DNA of 64,000 nt from an uncultured Aquimarina sp. (GTDB lineage Bacteria; Bacteroidota; Bacteroidia; Flavobacteriales; Flavobacteriaceae). The position numbers and the translations under genes were made by a program. The DNA lies in NCBI RefSeq assembly GCF_947495315.1, contig NZ_CANLYD010000006.1, positions 1 to 64,000 of the forward strand, written 5' to 3'. Below are positions 34,437 through 41,582 of the stretch, in pieces. The first letter of the stretch is position 1, and each line of letters starts with the position of its first letter. A model generated the notes under the pieces. It made no database searches. It had not been told where the DNA came from and saw nothing but the letters and a program-made list of their open reading frames with translations.

Positions 34437-36392
34437 ATGAAAAAATCACCAATTATTAGGGGAAAGTTGTCTTATTTATCATGTATCACTACGTTCTTAT
34501 TGTTACTATTTATTTCAGCAGTAAGCTGTACCAATGAACAAATTGAAGATGAACTCTTAGAAGGAATTAAAGATGATTCTGAAATAAAGGCCTCCGTACC
34601 CATTCAAAACCCAGGATTCGAATCAGGCGAAGTAAGTTGGGGGGATAATGCTAAATACGCTATCTCTGGTGATGAGCACTCCGGATCTAAAGCAGGTAAA
34701 GTTACTAGCTCTTCAGGTAGGATAGCACAAACTGTAAGTGTAAGCCAAAACACTGATTATATACTAAAAGCTTGGGTTAATGGAAATGGAAAACTTTCCA
34801 TAGGTGGTCAAACTAATGATTTTAATACTAGTAGCTATGAAGAAATTACTGTTGCATTTAATAGTGAAAGTTCATCTTCAGTCACGATTTTAGGTACTAG
34901 AGATAGTGGAGATGTTCGTTTTGATGATTTTACATTGGATAGTTCTGAATTGGGAGGTCCAACTGAATCAGGCAAGATTATACCAATAAGTGTTTCTGCT
35001 AATGGAAATCAAACTGGTTATGGACCAGAAAAGACAATAGATGGAGAAATTGAAAATACGGAATCAAGATGGTCTTCTAACGGATATACTGGTAAATATA
35101 TTACCTACGATCTTGGTGCTACAAAAACAGTATCAAGTTTAAAAATAGCTTGGTTTAAAGGTGATGAAAGAAGAGCATATTTTAAAATTAGAGTGGGTAA
35201 TTCGACATCTTCCTTAAATACAGTATTTAATGCAAAAACAGATGGGAGTAGTGGTACTACTGAAGGTTTAGAAACTTATAATTTTGATAATGTAGCGGCT
35301 AGATATGTAAGAATTTCTTGTTTCGGTAATTCTAGCAGTAGTTGGAATAGTATCATAGAAACAGAAATTTATGGAGAAGGTGGCGACCCTGGAGATACAA
35401 CTCCTCCTGGGCCAGTTTCTGGATTAAGCGCAACAGCTGGTAATGGTTCTGTAGCTTTAAATTGGAATAATCCAGGAGACACTGATTTTAATAACGTACA
35501 TATTACATATGAAGGAGGAGCGGTAACTTCTTCAGGAGAAAGCGTAACTATTAATAACTTGGTTAATGGTACTTCTTACACATTTACTGCAGTCACAGTG
35601 GATAATTCCGGCAACGTTTCTGCTAGTAGAGTTATAAATGCAACACCACAAGGTCCACCACCAGGAGGAAGTGCAGCTAGTATTATTGGTCCTGGATGGA
35701 AGTTAAATGGATTTTCAGGTTCTTTAGATATTGGTAGTAGTGACAATGGATTAGATTATGAAGATAATGCTAGTAAAAATGAAAGTCATTTTTTCTTTGA
35801 GAAAGATGGATATGCTGCATTTAGATGTTATCCTGGCAATCCTTCTTCTGGAGGATCTAGTAATCCAAGATCCGAATTGAGGGAGGTTATAAATGGAGGA
35901 GACGATTATTGGAATGGCAATACAAATACAGAGTACTCTATGAAGTGGAGATTTAAAGTAGAAAATTTACCACCTTCCGGTAAATTAGCGTTTGGTCAAA
36001 TTCATGAGAGAAATGATTTTTATGATGATGTCATAAGAGTTCAAGTACAAGGAGATGCTGGTCAAAGTTCTGGAAGAGTAGACTTGAGAATATTAGGATA
36101 TGTAACTGAGAAAGTTGAAGATCGTGAAGGAAGAACAATTGATTTTGATATGCAGTTGGATACAGAGTATTATTTTGAATTAACGATGAGTAATGGAGTT
36201 GTTACTTTATACAATCTAGGGAATAATGGGAATAGAATAGAAGAGTTATTTAAATCTATCGACATAGGTAATGCGGATGAAAACTATTTTAAGGCAGGAT
36301 GTTATTTACAATCAACAAGTAGTAGTCACGAAAGTTCTAGTGATTATGGTCAGGTATTGATTAGAAATTTAGTTGTATCTCCCGATAATTAA
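34437..36392 (+). CDS. secreted PL7 alginate lyase lipoprotein with two carbohydrate-binding modules and an FN3 domain
   Basis: A 651-residue lipoprotein (lipobox SAVSC, Cys31). Domain order: CBM4/16-like jelly roll (~55-168, NPGFESGEVSWGDN to RFDDFTLDSS), F5/8-type C/CBM32 (~175-310, WSSNGYTGKYITYDLGATKTVSSLKIAW), fibronectin III (~318-400), a Gly/Pro linker, then PL7 (~405-651). The PL7 signature motifs are RSELRE (478-483), QIH (521-523) and YFKAG (617-621). QIH variants usually prefer guluronate-containing alginate. It degrades alginate by beta-elimination, probably tethered at the cell surface. The next gene is a paralogue with the same PL7 domain but different binding modules; each has its own terminator and operator set. 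Confidence 0.93.
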   Translation: MKKSPIIRGKLSYLSCITTFLLLLFISAVSCTNEQIEDELLEGIKDDSEIKASVPIQNPGFESGEVSWGDNAKYAISGDEHSGSKAGKVTSSSGRIAQTVSVSQNTDYILKAWVNGNGKLSIGGQTNDFNTSSYEEITVAFNSESSSSVTILGTRDSGDVRFDDFTLDSSELGGPTESGKIIPISVSANGNQTGYGPEKTIDGEIENTESRWSSNGYTGKYITYDLGATKTVSSLKIAWFKGDERRAYFKIRVGNSTSSLNTVFNAKTDGSSGTTEGLETYNFDNVAARYVRISCFGNSSSSWNSIIETEIYGEGGDPGDTTPPGPVSGLSATAGNGSVALNWNNPGDTDFNNVHITYEGGAVTSSGESVTINNLVNGTSYTFTAVTVDNSGNVSASRVINATPQGPPPGGSAASIIGPGWKLNGFSGSLDIGSSDNGLDYEDNASKNESHFFFEKDGYAAFRCYPGNPSSGGSSNPRSELREVINGGDDYWNGNTNTEYSMKWRFKVENLPPSGKLAFGQIHERNDFYDDVIRVQVQGDAGQSSGRVDLRILGYVTEKVEDREGRTIDFDMQLDTEYYFELTMSNGVVTLYNLGNNGNRIEELFKSIDIGNADENYFKAGCYLQSTSSSHESSSDYGQVLIRNLVVSPDN

Positions 36393-36424
36393 TTTTATAG
36401 AAATAGTTTATATACTAAAGATTG

Positions 36425-36457
36425 GACCACCTAAATAAATTTAGGTGGTCTTTTTTT
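36425..36457 (+). terminator. terminator of alginate lyase 1
   Basis: GACCACCTAAAT (36425-36436) and ATTTAGGTGGTC (36439-36450) form an 11- to 12-bp perfect stem followed by seven T, 32 bp after the stop codon. Confidence 0.9.
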
Positions 36458-36612
36458 ATGGTATTAATACCTTTTAGTATATCCAACAATATGTAAAACT
36501 TAACTAATAAATTTAAAAGCGAATATAAATATCATTTTGATAAAAAATATGGCTTAAAAACACACTTATAGTTAATATTTTAACACTATAATTGGTTAAA
36601 ATTCAAAAAAAC

Positions 36613-36627
36613 TTACGAAAACGTTTG
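36613..36627. promoter_or_regulatory. conserved 15-mer TTACGAAAACGTTTG, copy 2
   Basis: Exact copy of 34296-34310, here 53 bp before the TTGGTTAACCAA site (50 bp in the other promoter). The flanking bases differ between the two, so the 15-mer itself appears to be what is conserved. Confidence 0.55.
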
Positions 36628-36665
36628 AGTTGTGTTAATAAATTACTAATATTGCTACAACTAAA

Positions 36666-36697
36666 TTGGTTAACCAATTATTTTATTGGATAACCAA
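36666..36697. promoter_or_regulatory. paired TTGG-N4-CCAA operator sites before alginate lyase 2
   Basis: Perfect TTGGTTAACCAA at 36666-36677 and TTGGATAACCAA at 36686-36697, again exactly 20 bp start to start, 73 bp from the ATG. The same spacing in both lyase promoters is hard to explain by chance. Confidence 0.65.
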
Positions 36698-36738
36698 ATA
36701 TTTAACACAAATAATATTAATAATTAAATTTCACTATT

Positions 36739-38073
36739 ATGAAAACTTATGTAAACCACAGAATTAAGGTGTTTTTACCTTTTTTTGTCAAAACTTTCTT
36801 GTTGCTAACCTTTGTAGCCTTCATTTCTTGTGAATCAGAAGAGTTAGTGAATTCCACAGAATCTGATTTAGAAGAAGATGTTTTCCAAAAAGCAACCCCA
36901 GTTGCAGGGAAAACTTATTATTTGAGAAATAAAAAAAGTGGATTGCATATGGATGTAGCTAATAAAAGTAATAATAATGGAGCTAATGTCCAACAATGGG
37001 GTAACGCAAGTGGTACTCATAGGCAATGGCAAATTATTAGTGTTGGTAGCGGTTATTATAGACTTAAGGGCATAGATAGCGGTAAGTCACTTACTGTTAA
37101 AGACGGAAGCAATAGCAATGGGGCTAATATTGAATCAAGAGCTTATAATGGGAGTAGTCATCAAGAATGGCAAATTATTAGTGTTGGTAGTGGATATTAT
37201 AGGCTGAAATCTCGTGATAGTGGAAAATCTATAGGTGTTGCAGGAGGAAGTACCTCTAATGGTGCAAACGTAGAATCACGTTCTTGGAATGGTAATGATA
37301 AATTCAGATGGTTTTTCACTGAAGTAGGAGGTACGCCACCACCACCTCCACCAACAGGAGGAACTGCAGCTAGTATTATAGGAAGTGGTTGGAAATTAAA
37401 CGGTTTTAGTGGTAATCTCAATGTAGGTAGTAATGATAACGGATTGAATTATGCAGATAACGCAAGTACAAATGAGAGTCATTTCTTTTTTGAAAATAAT
37501 GGATATGCAACATTTAGATGTTATCCAGGAAACCCAACTTCTGGAGGATCATCTAATCCAAGATCAGAGTTAAGAGAACTAGTAAATGGAGGAAGTAATT
37601 ATTGGGATGGAACTACCAATACAGAACATTCTATGAAATGGAGATTTAAGATAGAAGACCTTCCACCATCGGGGAAACTATGTTTTGGTCAAATTCATGA
37701 AAGAAATGATAGTTATGATGACGTTATCCGTGTACAAGTCCAAGGTAACAGTGGACAAAATTCAGGTTCGGTAGACCTTAGGATTTTAGGTTATGTAACA
37801 GAAGAAATAGAAGGTTCAGGAAGAACTATCGATTTTAATATGAATATGGATACTGAGTACTATTTTGAGTTAACAATGAGAAATAGTGTAGTGAGATTAT
37901 ATGAGTTAAACAATAGTGGTAGTAGAGTAAGAACATTGTTTACTTCTGTTAATATAGGAGATGCAGATGAGAATTATTTCAAAGCAGGGGCGTATTTACA
38001 ATCAACCAGCAGTAGCCATTCTAGCTCTAATGTATATGGACAAGTAGCAATTAAAAACCTTAGCGTTAACTAG
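36739..38073 (+). CDS. secreted PL7 alginate lyase lipoprotein with ricin-type lectin domain
   Basis: A 444-residue lipoprotein (AFISC, Cys31, followed by the acidic ESEE suited to surface export). Residues ~50-195 form a ricin-B/CBM13-like beta-trefoil of three repeats, each with GYYRLK, DSGKS and QEWQI-type elements. A proline linker (PPPPPPTGG) leads to a PL7 domain (~208-444) with RSELRE (275-280), QIH (318-320) and YFKAG (413-417). The PL7 domain is close to that of the preceding gene (same NGFSG, HFFFE, FRCYPGNP and IHERND blocks), showing duplication with exchange of binding modules. Two of the trefoil repeats are identical over 25 bp of DNA (37025-37049 and 37166-37190). It presumably cuts alginate at the cell surface. 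Confidence 0.93.
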   Translation: MKTYVNHRIKVFLPFFVKTFLLLTFVAFISCESEELVNSTESDLEEDVFQKATPVAGKTYYLRNKKSGLHMDVANKSNNNGANVQQWGNASGTHRQWQIISVGSGYYRLKGIDSGKSLTVKDGSNSNGANIESRAYNGSSHQEWQIISVGSGYYRLKSRDSGKSIGVAGGSTSNGANVESRSWNGNDKFRWFFTEVGGTPPPPPPTGGTAASIIGSGWKLNGFSGNLNVGSNDNGLNYADNASTNESHFFFENNGYATFRCYPGNPTSGGSSNPRSELRELVNGGSNYWDGTTNTEHSMKWRFKIEDLPPSGKLCFGQIHERNDSYDDVIRVQVQGNSGQNSGSVDLRILGYVTEEIEGSGRTIDFNMNMDTEYYFELTMRNSVVRLYELNNSGSRVRTLFTSVNIGDADENYFKAGAYLQSTSSSHSSSNVYGQVAIKNLSVN

Positions 38074-38140
38074 GCTAAAGTCATTTTCTCTTATTGAATA
38101 TAACAAAAGTAGTGCTGAATATTAGATAGATTAATAACCA

Positions 38141-38176
38141 AAAATGACCCGATATTTTTATATTGGGTCATTTTTT
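38141..38176 (+). terminator. terminator of alginate lyase 2
   Basis: AAAATGACCC (38141-38150) and GGGTCATTTT (38165-38174) with an AT-rich loop that can pair further (ATAT/ATAT), followed by T, 68 bp after the stop. Confidence 0.8.
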
Positions 38177-38247
38177 ATAATATATAATTTAAGATATCAC
38201 GAGCTTATCACTAAAGAGTTCTTTTTTATAGACTAAAACTATAATTA

Positions 38248-38436
38248 TTATACATTGCATGGACTATCCCAGGACATTTCGCATAATCCGCCGTTTAGTG
38301 GAGAAGGTATCCAGCTAATTCCTCCGCATGCTCTACATTCTTCTAAAGTTTGAGGGAAATAACCGCCGTTAATTGTTTGTTGTTGCCTTTTGTCTAAAGT
38401 CTGAACATCATTTAAATTTAAAATACTTTGTAACAT
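38248..38436 (-). CDS. putative double-glycine-leader peptide (RiPP or bacteriocin-like precursor)
   Basis: A 62-residue peptide. Residues 1-25 have the pattern of Bacteroidota double-glycine leaders: a hydrophobic LNLNDV segment, LDKRQQQTINGG with Gly24-Gly25 as cleavage site. Leaders of the form L-x-Lys-x-Gln-Gln-x-x-Ile-x-Gly-Gly are cleaved during export by peptidase-containing ABC transporters. The 37-residue core (26-62) has four Cys (34, 37, 52, 60), including a CxxC, and Trp, Pro and Gly residues, and so could form two disulfides or carry modifications. No modification enzyme, transporter or immunity gene lies nearby, so these would be encoded elsewhere. It lies 174 bp from the convergent alginate lyase gene. 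The call is by motif, not by homology search. Confidence 0.68.
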   Translation of the reverse strand: MLQSILNLNDVQTLDKRQQQTINGGYFPQTLEECRACGGISWIPSPLNGGLCEMSWDSPCNV

Positions 38437-38549
38437 TTTACTTAATTTAAGGATTAAGCAATAAAGTTATTTAATAAGCTGTCAAAGGTTCCCACCCGTT
38501 TCGGGTAGTTTTTGATACAATAAGTATTTAATAGACTTAAAATTACAAC

Positions 38550-39101
38550 CTACTTTAATTTGTATGTCAACGTTACAATAGCATCTGTAGAAGAATCGTA
38601 CGTTTCTAGGATTAGGTTTTTGTTTTCATCAAAGTGTCCCAGACAATTATCTTTTGGTCCCGTATTTACTAAATAGTACCCATTAGAAATAGGTTTAGCT
38701 TTAGATGTTTTTTCGCCTTTTTCATCAATGAGTGTTAATATATAGCCTGAGCCATCAGAGATACTGCTATATATTTTTTCATTAGAAGTCGTTCCAGAGT
38801 TTTTAACAGATACCTTTTGCGGTGTATAAACAGCAGTTCTATTAGTTTCGCCATCTTCTTCATCAGGACTTAGTTTTACTTCACTTTTTTTAGTAATCAC
38901 CTGTTGTTGTTTGATTACTTTTTCTTCGCCATTAGCGCCTTTAATTCTAATTATTTTAGTTACTACTTCTTCAGAAGTATTTTCTTTAGCTTTCGTTTCC
39001 TCTGCTTTCTCTTTCTCTTCTTTTTTGTCTTCAGATTGCGCATAGTTTATACAGGTGCACAAGAAAAGCATAATTGTTACTAAATTTCTTAGTGTTTTCA
39101 T
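38550..39101 (-). CDS. secreted hypothetical protein with charged N-terminal region
   Basis: A 183-residue protein with a signal peptide (MKTLRNLVTIMLFLCTCINYAQ). Residues ~23-50 are a Glu/Lys-rich, probably disordered or coiled-coil stretch (EDKKEEKEKAEETKAKEN). The rest is beta-rich and polar (VVTKIIRIKGANGEEKVIKQQQVIT; SGYILTLIDEKGEKTSKAKPISNGYYLV). I do not recognise a family. It lies 113 bp upstream of the peptide gene on the same strand; a separate transcript is more likely than an operon because a GC-rich hairpin (38494-38506) stands between them. Confidence 0.7.
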   Translation of the reverse strand: MKTLRNLVTIMLFLCTCINYAQSEDKKEEKEKAEETKAKENTSEEVVTKIIRIKGANGEEKVIKQQQVITKKSEVKLSPDEEDGETNRTAVYTPQKVSVKNSGTTSNEKIYSSISDGSGYILTLIDEKGEKTSKAKPISNGYYLVNTGPKDNCLGHFDENKNLILETYDSSTDAIVTLTYKLK

Positions 39102-39236
39102 TGGTTTGTTTATTTGGTATTGTAAAATTACGAAAAAGTAATAAAATCATTCTATAGTGATTAAATTATAAGAATAATTACTGTTGTAAACGGGATTGAA
39201 CATATTTACTTTTAATTATAATCTCTTTACGTAGTA

Positions 39237-39269
39237 TTTGTATACTATGTGTTAATACTGTTATCTTTG
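39237..39269 (+). promoter_or_regulatory. promoter of ychF
   Basis: TTTG (39237-39240) and TATCTTTG (39262-39269) with 21 bp between, both perfect matches to the Bacteroidota consensus, 52 bp before the ATG chosen for ychF. Confidence 0.65.
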
Positions 39270-39321
39270 CATTCTCAAAAATTTGAGCAAATATCATATT
39301 AGCTCTTATACATACATAAAT

Positions 39322-40416
39322 ATGAAAGCAGGAATAGTTGGATTACCAAATGTAGGAAAATCAACACTTTTTAATTGTTTGTCTAATGCAAAGGCGCAAA
39401 GTGCTAACTTTCCATTTTGTACGATTGAACCAAATATAGGTGTTGTAAATGTACCTGATCCAAGATTAGAAAAACTTGAAGAATTAGTAAATCCTGAGCG
39501 CGTTCTACCAGCTACTGTAGAGATTGTGGATATTGCAGGATTGGTAAAAGGAGCAAGTAAAGGAGAAGGTCTAGGAAATCAGTTTTTAGGAAATATTAGA
39601 GAGACTGATGCGATTATTCATGTGTTACGTTGTTTTGATAATGATAATATCGTGCACGTTGATGGTTCTATTGACCCAATTCGTGATAAAGAAACTATAG
39701 ATATAGAATTACAGTTAAAAGATCTTGAAACACTTGAAAAAAAGTTAGATAAGATCAAACGAGCCGCAAAAACGGGTAATAAAGAAGCTCAGAAAGAAGA
39801 AGCAGTATTACTGAAATTAAAAGAAGGCTTAGAAGCTGGAATGTCTGTAAGAGCAATTGAAGTTTCTGAGGATGATCATCTAGCGTTTGTAAAACCGCTG
39901 CAATTTATTACAGATAAACCGGTATTATATGTTTGTAACGTAGACGAAGATGCTGCTGTTGATGGAAATGATCACGTAAAAAGAGTAAAAGAAGCGGTTT
40001 CATCAGAGAATGCAGAAGTAATTATTCTGGCCGTTGGGACCGAAGCAGATATAACAGAGCTTGATGATTATGAAGAAAGACAAATGTTTCTTCAGGATAT
40101 GGGATTAGAAGAGCCTGGAGCATCTGTATTGATTCGTGCAGCGTATAAGCTGTTAAATCAACAAACGTATTTTACTGCAGGAGTAAAAGAGGTAAGAGCT
40201 TGGACAATTCCTATTGGTGCTACAGCACCTCAGGCAGCAGGTGTGATCCATACAGATTTTGAAAAAGGATTTATACGTGCAGAAGTAATTAAGTATGATG
40301 ATTATGTGTCTTATGGTAGTGAAGCTAAAGTAAAAGAAGCTGGTAAGCTTGGAGTAGAAGGGAAAGGATATGTTGTAAGTGATGGTGATGTAATGCATTT
40401 CTTATTTAACGTATAA
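39322..40416 (+). CDS. ychF: redox-regulated ATPase/GTPase YchF (Obg family)
   Basis: A 364-residue protein, exactly the family's usual length when the ATG at 39322 is used; an earlier in-frame ATG (39283) would add 13 unrelated residues. P-loop GLPNVGKST, switch region FPFCTIEPN, DIAGLVKGASKGEGLGNQF, the NVDE position that replaces the usual NKxD and confers ATP over GTP preference, then the coiled-coil insertion (LETLEKKLDKIKRAAKTG) and the C-terminal TGS domain (TYFTAGVKEVRAWTI, DFEKGFIRAEVI). It is a translation-associated ATPase linked to oxidative stress. A strong promoter and a terminator bracket it. Confidence 0.96.
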   Translation: MKAGIVGLPNVGKSTLFNCLSNAKAQSANFPFCTIEPNIGVVNVPDPRLEKLEELVNPERVLPATVEIVDIAGLVKGASKGEGLGNQFLGNIRETDAIIHVLRCFDNDNIVHVDGSIDPIRDKETIDIELQLKDLETLEKKLDKIKRAAKTGNKEAQKEEAVLLKLKEGLEAGMSVRAIEVSEDDHLAFVKPLQFITDKPVLYVCNVDEDAAVDGNDHVKRVKEAVSSENAEVIILAVGTEADITELDDYEERQMFLQDMGLEEPGASVLIRAAYKLLNQQTYFTAGVKEVRAWTIPIGATAPQAAGVIHTDFEKGFIRAEVIKYDDYVSYGSEAKVKEAGKLGVEGKGYVVSDGDVMHFLFNV

Positions 40417-40440
40417 TATAAATAAAAGTTTACTTTTTAT

Positions 40441-40477
40441 ACAAAACCTCTTAGCTCATTTTCTAGGAGGTTTTTTT
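40441..40477 (+). terminator. terminator of ychF
   Basis: AACCTCTTAG pairs with CTAGGAGGTT (one mismatch) across a short loop and is followed by a T-run, about 28 bp after the ychF stop. Confidence 0.75.
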
Positions 40478-40542
40478 GTTGGACATCGTAATTTTTATTG
40501 ATTCAGAAAAAGAACAGAAAATATTGCTTTTATTTTTATACG

Positions 40543-41445
40543 ATGCAAAAATCTAAACAGATTTCTTTAGGAATTACCTTGGCAATTATTGGTGTGGTTT
40601 TATTCTCTGCAAAAGCGGTTATGGTCAAGATGGCATATAAGTATCATATAAGTTCAGAACATTTGTTATTATTTAGGATGTCATTTTCTCTTCCTTTTTA
40701 TTTCGCTATAGCTGCATTTAATAAACCTGCAAACCCTGAAAAAATAAGAAAAATAGACTATTTGTGGATCATGTTCTTTGGTTTTGTAGGGTATTATTTA
40801 GCCAGTTACTTTGATTTCCTTGGATTACAATATATAAAAGCGGGATTAGAACGGATAATTCTATTTGTATACCCAACTTTGGTCATTATCATTTCCAGAA
40901 TATTTTTAAAAGATAAAATAACAAAACAACAGTTAGTAGCCATAATTATTACGTACATAGGAGTAGTGATTACCTTTTGGCAAGAACTTCAATTAGATAC
41001 GTCAAACCTTATTTTAGGAGTATCTTTAATTTTTCTCAGTGCTCTTACTTATGCAACCTATTTAGTAGGTAGCGGTTGGTTAATACCTAAGTTTGGAGTT
41101 ATTGCATTTACCTCGTATGCGATGATTGTATCTTCTTTATGCATAATTTTTCAATATTTAGCTTTTGATAGAGGAAACCTTGTAAGTTATTCTTCAGAAG
41201 TATATGTTTTGGGTATTCTGATGGCTTTTTTTTCCACTATAATTCCGTCATATCTCATTTCCTACGCAATAGGAAAGTTAGGGGCTTCAAATGTAGCTAT
41301 TATAGGTAGTCTTGGACCAATATCTACCATTATACTTGCCTTTTTCTTTTTGGGAGAAAGTTTATCTTCAATACAGATTATTGGTGCTGGCGTAGTGATT
41401 TTAGGGATTTATAGTATCACGAAAAAGAGTAAAAAAGCAAAGTAA
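40543..41445 (+). CDS. EamA-family (DMT superfamily) transporter
   Basis: A 300-residue protein with ten predicted membrane helices in two EamA repeats (each five helices). The first starts ISLGITLAIIGVVLFSAKAV and the second LILGVSLIFLSALTYATYLVG. A TTG at 40498 would extend it by 15 polar residues; the ATG at 40543 gives the family's usual start. Family members export metabolites such as amino acids or nucleosides; the substrate cannot be told. It lies between the ychF terminator and the hybrid kinase gene and has its own leader. Confidence 0.87.
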   Translation: MQKSKQISLGITLAIIGVVLFSAKAVMVKMAYKYHISSEHLLLFRMSFSLPFYFAIAAFNKPANPEKIRKIDYLWIMFFGFVGYYLASYFDFLGLQYIKAGLERIILFVYPTLVIIISRIFLKDKITKQQLVAIIITYIGVVITFWQELQLDTSNLILGVSLIFLSALTYATYLVGSGWLIPKFGVIAFTSYAMIVSSLCIIFQYLAFDRGNLVSYSSEVYVLGILMAFFSTIIPSYLISYAIGKLGASNVAIIGSLGPISTIILAFFFLGESLSSIQIIGAGVVILGIYSITKKSKKAK

Positions 41446-41582
41446 TGGATGAGTGAATCTTTATCTTAACCGGACAAAACCAACGTTTTTCTGTTTTTTT
41501 TTAGTAAATTAACCTTAAAGATTAAATACATTTACTGATAGTTGATATCATTGTATTAGAGAAGTTAAGACATTTATAAAAG

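Larger units (their letters stand above)
36393..36738. other. control region between the two alginate lyase genes
   Basis: 346 bp with no gene. It contains a terminator (36425-36457), a half-like ATTGGTTAAAAT sequence near 36591, the conserved 15-mer (36613-36627) and the paired operator sites (36666-36697). I found no convincing TAnnTTTG element, so the promoter is not placed. Confidence 0.6.

Noticed and set aside
36591..36602. ATTGGTTAAAAT as a further operator copy
   Set aside because: Only half of the palindrome is present and the AT-rich context makes chance likely.
38479..38513. GC-rich hairpin ACCCG-TTT-CGGGT as a riboswitch or terminator for the peptide gene
   Set aside because: The stem is 5 bp and no family structure is recognisable; a T-run follows it only on the plus strand, where no gene lies close upstream.
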